Source: Nodosilinea sp. FACHB-131
Lineage (GTDB): Bacteria > Cyanobacteriota > Cyanobacteriia > Phormidesmidales > Phormidesmidaceae
Length of the DNA stretch: 64,000 nucleotides
Assembly (NCBI RefSeq): GCF_014695395.1
Contig: NZ_JACJOF010000037.1
Location: 1 to 64,000, forward strand
Direction: 5' to 3'
Shown here: positions 58,410 to 64,000 of the stretch, piece by piece
Layout: the number at the start of each line of letters is the position of its first letter
Numbering within the stretch: position 1 is the first letter of the stretch
Notes under the pieces: generated by a model
Databases searched by the model: none
Told to the model about the DNA's origin: nothing
The model's input: the letters and a program-made list of their open reading frames with translations, nothing else
Translations under genes and position numbers: made by a program

Positions 58410-58910
58410 ATGCGACGGTTTTTTGCTGTAGCGCTTGTAGTGTTTCTCTGGTTCGGGTTTGCCCCCCCGGCTTCCGCTAGCCTGGCTGGCGACAACGTAG
58501 CCGGCCTTACCCCCTGTGGTCAGAACGAGGCATTTCTGAAGCGAGCCGCTGGTGCCAAGACCGAATCGGCCAAAGCTCGGTTCGACTTTTATGGTAGCTC
58601 TACCCTGCTGTGCGGCAGCGATGGCCTACCCCACTTGGTGGTAGACGGCGATCTGGCCCATGCCGGTGAGTTTCTCATCCCTAGTCTGTTGTTTCTCTAC
58701 ATCGCTGGGTGGATTGGCTGGGTAGGTCGCGCCTACCTCATCACGGTACGTGGTGACAAGAATCCCGAAGAAAAGGAAGTCGTTATTGATGTGCCCCTGG
58801 CTATCAAGACCATGTTAACTGGGTTTGCCTGGCCGCTACTTGCCTTCAAAGACATTGCTAGCGGGGCTATGTTTGCTAAGAACGAAGAGATCACTGTATC
58901 TCCTCGCTAG
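58410..58910 (+). CDS. psaF: Photosystem I subunit III (PsaF)
   Basis: 166 residues. A cleavable signal peptide ([20 protein letters not shown]) leads to [15 protein letters not shown] with the first of two lumenal Cys (second in [13 protein letters not shown]). A membrane helix follows ([20 protein letters not shown]), and the C-terminus returns to the stroma. PsaF helps hold antenna and, in some lineages, plastocyanin or cytochrome c6. First gene of psaF-psaJ-psaL. A 218-base region upstream separates it from tsaD. Confidence 0.97.
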   Translation: MRRFFAVALVVFLWFGFAPPASASLAGDNVAGLTPCGQNEAFLKRAAGAKTESAKARFDFYGSSTLLCGSDGLPHLVVDGDLAHAGEFLIPSLLFLYIAGWIGWVGRAYLITVRGDKNPEEKEVVIDVPLAIKTMLTGFAWPLLAFKDIASGAMFAKNEEITVSPR

Positions 58911-58973
58911 GTAAATCTCCCGCTGATTCCCAGAATAACGACTCCCCAGAATAAGACCCAGGAGAATTAGACC

Positions 58974-59099
58974 ATGAACAACGGCCTGCCTCGGTATCTA
59001 TCAACTGCCCCGGTGTTGCTGACCGTGTGGATGTTGATTCACGCCGGTATTTTGATCGAATTCAATCGCTTCTTTCCCGACTTGCTGCTACACCCCTAG
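58974..59099 (+). CDS. psaJ: Photosystem I subunit IX (PsaJ)
   Basis: 41 residues encoded by a small frame with AGGAG 8-11 bases before ATG. The sequence [20 protein letters not shown] then a short membrane end and FNRFFPDLL is PsaJ, one membrane helix next to PsaF. It lies 63 bases after psaF. Confidence 0.95.
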   Translation: MNNGLPRYLSTAPVLLTVWMLIHAGILIEFNRFFPDLLLHP

Positions 59100-59224
59100 G
59101 GAAAGACCTCGTGAGGCAGTCCTCGCGAACACGCTCTAGAGATGGTTTTTGGAGACTTAACAGCATCTGGAAACCGTCTTTATCTATTTGCTGTGATCTT
59201 GTTTGAGTTGGAGAAACTTCCCCC

Positions 59225-59707
59225 ATGACAGACCTCATTCAGCCCGCTGGGGATCCACAAATCGGCAACCTAGAGACGCCGATTAATTCCTCTGGGTTTT
59301 CAAAGGCTTTTATTGGCAATCTGCCCGCCTACCGCAAGGGGCTTTCCCCCCAGCGGCGCGGCTTAGAAATTGGCATGGCCCATGGCTATTTTCTCTACGG
59401 TCCCTTTGCCCTACTCGGCCCCCTGCGCGATTCTGAAATTCCCGGCCTAGCTGGGTTGCTGAGCGCGGCGGGCCTAGTGGTGATTTTGACCGCCTGCCTG
59501 TCAATTTACTCAGGTTCTGGCCTTAACCACTCCGTTACTAAAGCCACCACCCCCTTCCCCCCTCCCGCCAGCCTCGAATCTGATGAAGGCTGGAGCGAGT
59601 TTGCCGGTAGCTTTTTGATCGGCGGCATTGGCGGAGCTACCTTCGCCTACCTGCTGGCGGCTAATCTGCCCATTCTGACCACTCTAGTCAGCGGCGGCCA
59701 TAGCTAA
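59225..59707 (+). CDS. psaL: Photosystem I subunit XI (PsaL)
   Basis: 160 residues. Typical words are FSKAFIGNLPAYRKGLSPQRRGLEIG and MAHGYFLYGPFALLGPLRDSE, followed by two or three membrane helices. PsaL sits at the centre of PSI oligomers. The C-terminus (AANLPILTTLVSGGHS) differs from the longer hydrophobic end of Thermosynechococcus PsaL that supports trimers. It follows psaJ by 125 bases, with no psaI in between or directly after, and a strong terminator follows. Confidence 0.97.
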   Translation: MTDLIQPAGDPQIGNLETPINSSGFSKAFIGNLPAYRKGLSPQRRGLEIGMAHGYFLYGPFALLGPLRDSEIPGLAGLLSAAGLVVILTACLSIYSGSGLNHSVTKATTPFPPPASLESDEGWSEFAGSFLIGGIGGATFAYLLAANLPILTTLVSGGHS

Positions 59708-59737
59708 GCTTGCCTCTGTAATCTATATTCTGTAAAC

Positions 59738-59779
59738 AGCAGGGGCGATGGATCGCAGTCCATCGCCCCTGCTGTTTTT
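59738..59779 (+). terminator. Rho-independent terminator after psaL
   Basis: AGCAGGGGCGATGGA (59738-59752), loop TCGCAG and the perfect complement TCCATCGCCCCTGCT (59759-59773), followed by GTTTTTAAG. One of the strongest in the window. Confidence 0.95.
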
Positions 59780-59907
59780 AAGTGCGGTATGGACAATCAG
59801 GCGTAGCCTGTACCATTGGGAGAACAACGTTTTTCCAATGATTTTTGTGTGCTGAATGCTGAAACTGGGCAAAGCGAAGCATGCCCGACCTACTGCTAGG
59901 AGCTGTT

Positions 59908-61137
59908 CTACAACGGGCCGATCGCCTCTACCGCTGCTTCCACCGCTAGGGCCACATGGGTCCAGTGGGTGCCGCCCTGGCAGTAAACGATATAGGGTTC
60001 TCGTAGAGGGCCGTCAGCCGATAGTTCTGAGGTGCTGCCGTCGATAAAGGTGCCCCCAGCCATTACCAGCTCGCTGTCGTAGCCGGGCATGGCAGCCGGT
60101 ACGGGTTCGACATAGGCGTCGATGGGAGAATGCTGTTGTACGGCCTTACAAAAGGCGATCAGCTTCTCGGGTGACCCTAGGCGAATGGCCTGGATCACGT
60201 CGCGCTGGGATGCACTGGGGTCTGGATTGACGGGGTACCCTAGGGCAGCAAAGGTGGCCGCTAGAAGATAATTGCCCTTCATGGCTTCACCAACCATTTG
60301 GGGAGCTAAGAATAGTCCCTGATAAAGCAGGCGGTTGAGGTTGAGGCTAGAACCACCGCTGGCCCCAATGCCAGGGGCGGTAAGACGGCAGGCGGCCGCT
60401 GCAACTAGGTCGGCCCGACCAGCGATGTAGCCACCGGTGGGGGCAATGGTGCCGCCGGGGTTTTTGATCAGCGATCCGGCCATGAGATCGGCGCCAACGG
60501 CAGTAGGCTCACGGTCTTCTAAAAATTCGCCATAGCAGTTATCGACAAAACAGACAACGGTGGAATTCTGGCCTTTTACCGTAGCCACGATCTTTTCGAT
60601 TTCGGCTATGGTGAGGGATGACCGCCAGCTGTAGCCGCACGATCGCTGGATGTGCACCAGTCGGGTTTTTGGCCCCACTGCTGTCGCTAGGGCATCCCAG
60701 TCGAGGGTGTGGTCAGCGGTCAATGGTAACTCTCGATAGGACACCCCAAACTCGGCCAAGGACCCCTGGCCTTTGCTCCGTAAGCCAATTACCTCTTCAA
60801 GGGTGTCGTAGGGAGTGCCTGCTACGGCTAGCATTTCATCCCCAGGGCGCAGCACGCCGAACAGGGCGCAGGCGATCGCGTGGGTGCCTGAGACAAACTG
60901 CGATCGCACCAGGGCGGCCTCCGCCTGCACTATGTCGGCAAAGACGCGATCGAGGGTGTCACGCCCCAGATCGTCGTGCCCGTAGCCCGACACGCTGTTA
61001 AAGTGGTGACTTCCCACCCGATGCTGTCGAAATGCCCCTAATACTCGCGCTAGATTTTGCTTGACCTGAGCGTCAATTCCATAAAATATTGGAAGAAGGG
61101 TCGAGTCAGAGGGCATCATCAGGTTTGATTGTTGCAA
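59908..61137 (-). CDS. Methionine gamma-lyase family (aluminum-resistance type) PLP enzyme
   Basis: 409 residues. The Cys/Met-type PLP fold shows FVSGTHAIACALFGVLRPG (phosphate cup), CFVDNCYGEFLE with the PLP Asp, and the lysine in AGSLIKNPGG (about 241). The family (PF06838) is called aluminum-resistance or methionine gamma-lyase-like; bacterial members act on sulfur amino acids, but the true substrate in cyanobacteria is not established. Convergent with psaL and divergent from desC. Confidence 0.9.
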   Translation of the reverse strand: MQQSNLMMPSDSTLLPIFYGIDAQVKQNLARVLGAFRQHRVGSHHFNSVSGYGHDDLGRDTLDRVFADIVQAEAALVRSQFVSGTHAIACALFGVLRPGDEMLAVAGTPYDTLEEVIGLRSKGQGSLAEFGVSYRELPLTADHTLDWDALATAVGPKTRLVHIQRSCGYSWRSSLTIAEIEKIVATVKGQNSTVVCFVDNCYGEFLEDREPTAVGADLMAGSLIKNPGGTIAPTGGYIAGRADLVAAAACRLTAPGIGASGGSSLNLNRLLYQGLFLAPQMVGEAMKGNYLLAATFAALGYPVNPDPSASQRDVIQAIRLGSPEKLIAFCKAVQQHSPIDAYVEPVPAAMPGYDSELVMAGGTFIDGSTSELSADGPLREPYIVYCQGGTHWTHVALAVEAAVEAIGPL

Positions 61138-61258
61138 TGGTTAAATTTTTTCGTTAAGAAACAGGGGTAACTATTGTCCCCTACATTTACTCTGCCTGAG
61201 CAAAATTCTTACTGAGGATTCCTGCTGGGGCGCTTGTCCAAAATTCTGAGATTTCTGC

Positions 61259-62080
61259 ATGACTGCTGTAACTACCGAGCGTTTGTCCCGCGATTGGGTC
61301 ACCCTTGGCTTCATGATTTTTGTCCACAGCATGGCGGCCCTGGCGTTTCTGCCCGCTAACTTTTCCTGGGCGGCGATCGGGGTAGCACTGCTGCTCCACT
61401 GGTTCACCGGCTGCCTGGGTATTACCCTGGGTTGGCACCGACTGGTGTCTCACCGTAGCTTTACGGTGCCCAAGTGGCTGGAGTACTTTTTTGTTTTTTG
61501 CGGCACCCTGGCTTGCCAGCACGGCCCAATTATGTGGGTCGGCCTACACCGCCACCACCATGCTTACTCTGACCAGAGCCTCGACCACCACGACTCTAAC
61601 AAGGGTTTTTGGTGGAGCCATATGGGTTGGATGCTGCGCGACGTGCCGGCCCGCCACGAGGTTGACCGTTTCATCCGCGATATCAAAGACGATCGCTTCT
61701 ACCTGTTCTGCGAAAAGTATTTCCTGCTGCTTCAAGTTGGTCTCGGCGTAGTGCTTTACGCCCTGGGCGGCTGGCCCTTTGTGCTGTGGGGCATCTTTGT
61801 GCGGCTGGTGGCGGTTTACCACTGCACTTGGCTAGTGAATAGTGCCACCCACAAGTTTGGCTACCGCAGCCACGAGACCGAGGACAAATCAACCAACTGC
61901 TGGTGGGTGGCCGTGCTCACCTACGGTGAGGGCTGGCACAACAACCACCATGCCTATCAGTACTCGGCCCGCCACGGCCTCAAATGGTGGGAAGTTGACA
62001 TGACCTGGATGACCATTCGCCTGCTTGAAACGGTCGGTCTGGCCAAAAAAGTCAAGCTAGCTGGCTCTACTGAAAACTAG
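61259..62080 (+). CDS. desC: Delta-9 acyl-lipid desaturase
   Basis: 273 residues with four membrane helices and the three His boxes: HRLVSH (about 60), HRHHH (about 98) and HNNHH (about 232). In cyanobacteria DesC introduces the first double bond at C9 of acyl chains bound to lipids, using ferredoxin. The KWWEVDMTW words after the last box are typical. A paired terminator follows at 62101. Confidence 0.93.
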   Translation: MTAVTTERLSRDWVTLGFMIFVHSMAALAFLPANFSWAAIGVALLLHWFTGCLGITLGWHRLVSHRSFTVPKWLEYFFVFCGTLACQHGPIMWVGLHRHHHAYSDQSLDHHDSNKGFWWSHMGWMLRDVPARHEVDRFIRDIKDDRFYLFCEKYFLLLQVGLGVVLYALGGWPFVLWGIFVRLVAVYHCTWLVNSATHKFGYRSHETEDKSTNCWWVAVLTYGEGWHNNHHAYQYSARHGLKWWEVDMTWMTIRLLETVGLAKKVKLAGSTEN

Positions 62081-62098
62081 ATCATCGGTTCCAAACCA

Positions 62099-62139
62099 TT
62101 AAAAAGCTGGGTTAGTACAGGTTACTAATCCAGCTTTTT
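62099..62139 (+). terminator. Terminator after desC
   Basis: AAAAAGCTGGGTTAGTA (62101-62117) pairs with TTACTAATCCAGCTTTTT (62122-62139) with one mismatch. A and T runs at both ends allow it to act in both directions. Confidence 0.9.
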
Positions 62140-62309
62140 AATTGTAACGCCAGCAGAATTCTTCAATGTTTCGCTAGCATCAAACTCTTCGATGCTTCTT
62201 TGAACGGGCTGAACGACTCAATAAGTAACTGAACCTAAAGTCAGTCGTTTGAGTTTAAGAAAAAATTGCAGTTTCAAATCACCTACGCAAATTTTGACGG
62301 TTAGCTGGT

Positions 62310-62738
62310 CTAACTCGCTTGGTTTTTAGGAAACTTACAGGTGACCTCGATTTTAAAGTCACCATCAATGGAACCCTTAGCCAGCATAGGAATTCCGGTA
62401 TCGGCGTTAATTTTGATACCAAAGCTGAGTTTGAGGTCTTCAACCTCAGCCCCAGCCAGGTTTTTGAAGGCCCCTAGGGCATACATTGTATAGGCACGAA
62501 TAGTTTGGTGAATTGTTTGAAGCTGAGCGCTAATGGGCGGCGGTAGAGCCCGCGTTGGTGCGCCGGGTAGCCAATCATAGTCGCGGTTAGTATCGGGGTC
62601 GTAGGAGCTGGGTGGAGCAGGCGGAGCGGCAAGTGGAGCGACTGGCATTCTGTAGGTTTCTGCAACCTCAGTTTCTACGTAAATGGTGTAGCTCGTGCCG
62701 TTATCATCCTCAAGCACAATTGGCTGAATCGTCGTCAT
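62310..62738 (-). CDS. Trypco1/CU044_2847-type protein
   Basis: 142 residues. The N-terminus starts as beta strands (IQPIVLEDDNGTSYTIYVE), a Pro-rich linker follows (APLAAPPAPPSSYDPD), then an amphipathic helix and the motif AGAEVEDLKLSFGIKIN followed by KGSIDGDFKIEVTCKF. This is the pattern of the trypsin-co-occurring domain 1 family (CU044_2847). In other genomes it accompanies trypsin-like proteases in conflict systems; no protease lies near. ATG at 62738. Function unproven. Confidence 0.72.
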   Translation of the reverse strand: MTTIQPIVLEDDNGTSYTIYVETEVAETYRMPVAPLAAPPAPPSSYDPDTNRDYDWLPGAPTRALPPPISAQLQTIHQTIRAYTMYALGAFKNLAGAEVEDLKLSFGIKINADTGIPMLAKGSIDGDFKIEVTCKFPKNQAS

Positions 62739-62964
62739 AGTTCACCCCTAACGCAACGATCCATAGAATACATTCGCTCAAGGATGAACTATCCCATTGA
62801 TCAAGGTTGATCAAAGAATTGCAGCATCTCAACGATGTCGACGTTGCCTTAAGGGAGCAACATTGCTGCTCCGGCACACCGTTTACGCTGGTTTAATTCA
62901 CGCCCGACAATGAGCAATCGTCGGGCATGATCCACCGCAAGAAGTCAGATACTGGCTCTTTACC

Positions 62965-64000
<1,036 letters not shown>

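Overview
This window is chromosomal DNA of a cyanobacterium. Direct evidence is the photosystem I genes psaF, psaJ and psaL, a cyanobacterial-type AbrB regulator, a DUF2811 protein, an InrS-like metal sensor, very large multi-sensor kinases of the type expanded in filamentous cyanobacteria, and the many copies of the HIP1 octamer GCGATCGC, inside and outside genes. The moderately GC-rich composition and the gene repertoire resemble Leptolyngbya/Nodosilinea-type filamentous lineages; that placement is inference.

Layout. 1-1.0 kb: the tail of an IS5-type transposase and a UPF0175/DUF3368 toxin-antitoxin pair. 1.3-11.5 kb: a four-gene phosphorelay operon with ATGA overlaps (Ser/Thr kinase-AAA-GAF-histidine kinase-receiver, receiver-GAF-kinase, single-domain receiver, receiver-PAS-kinase-receiver). 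11.6-16.6 kb: a short-chain dehydrogenase, small hypothetical proteins, a cluster of DnaA-box-like repeats, and a ParA ATPase overlapping a disordered coiled-coil partner (McdA/McdB-like). 16.6-24.6 kb: housekeeping genes (CheY-like receiver, ftsX, queG, TPR lipoprotein-like protein, ppk2, alaS, acyP). 24.6-29.8 kb: a plastic stretch with a rodA gene scrap, 21 in-phase units of a 21-bp repeat, a broken Uma2-type gene, an AT-rich TPR/membrane gene and a REP-associated transposase between two inverted REP hairpins. 29.9-32.4 kb: a three-gene operon of glycine-zipper/LEA-like helical proteins of unknown role. 32.5-51.4 kb: mostly core genes (rodA, mrp, hemF, hup, CobD-like aminotransferase, orphan ABC ATPase, NAT, FKBP, OmpR-type regulator, GAF histidine-kinase-like protein, obgE, holA, cobH, cbiET, CPBP protease, cyAbrB). 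51.4-52.7 kb: a long stretch without genes. 52.7-64 kb: acs, a decayed cyclase fragment, a roadblock-like protein, InrS-like sensor, a thioredoxin-fold lipoprotein, tsaD, psaF-psaJ-psaL, a methionine-gamma-lyase family enzyme, a delta-9 desaturase, a Trypco1-type protein and the 3' part of gyrB, which runs off the window.

How genes work together. The 10-kb sensor operon looks like one signalling unit with four or more phospho-acceptor modules. cobH-cbiET and the CobD-like gene belong to cobalamin synthesis; hemF feeds tetrapyrrole supply; psaFJL encodes photosystem I subunits. Three dispersed families of palindromes (telomere-like GGTTTAGGG hairpins, GTAG-headed REP hairpins, and GGATGGGT-type simple repeats) sit between genes.

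The points most worth a second look are the ParA/coiled-coil pair, the DnaA-box-like cluster close to it, the 21-bp heptad-encoding repeat array, the helical three-gene operon, the histidine-kinase-like protein lacking its phospho-histidine, the psaF-psaJ-psaL order, and the isolated Trypco1 protein. No tRNA, rRNA or CRISPR array was seen.
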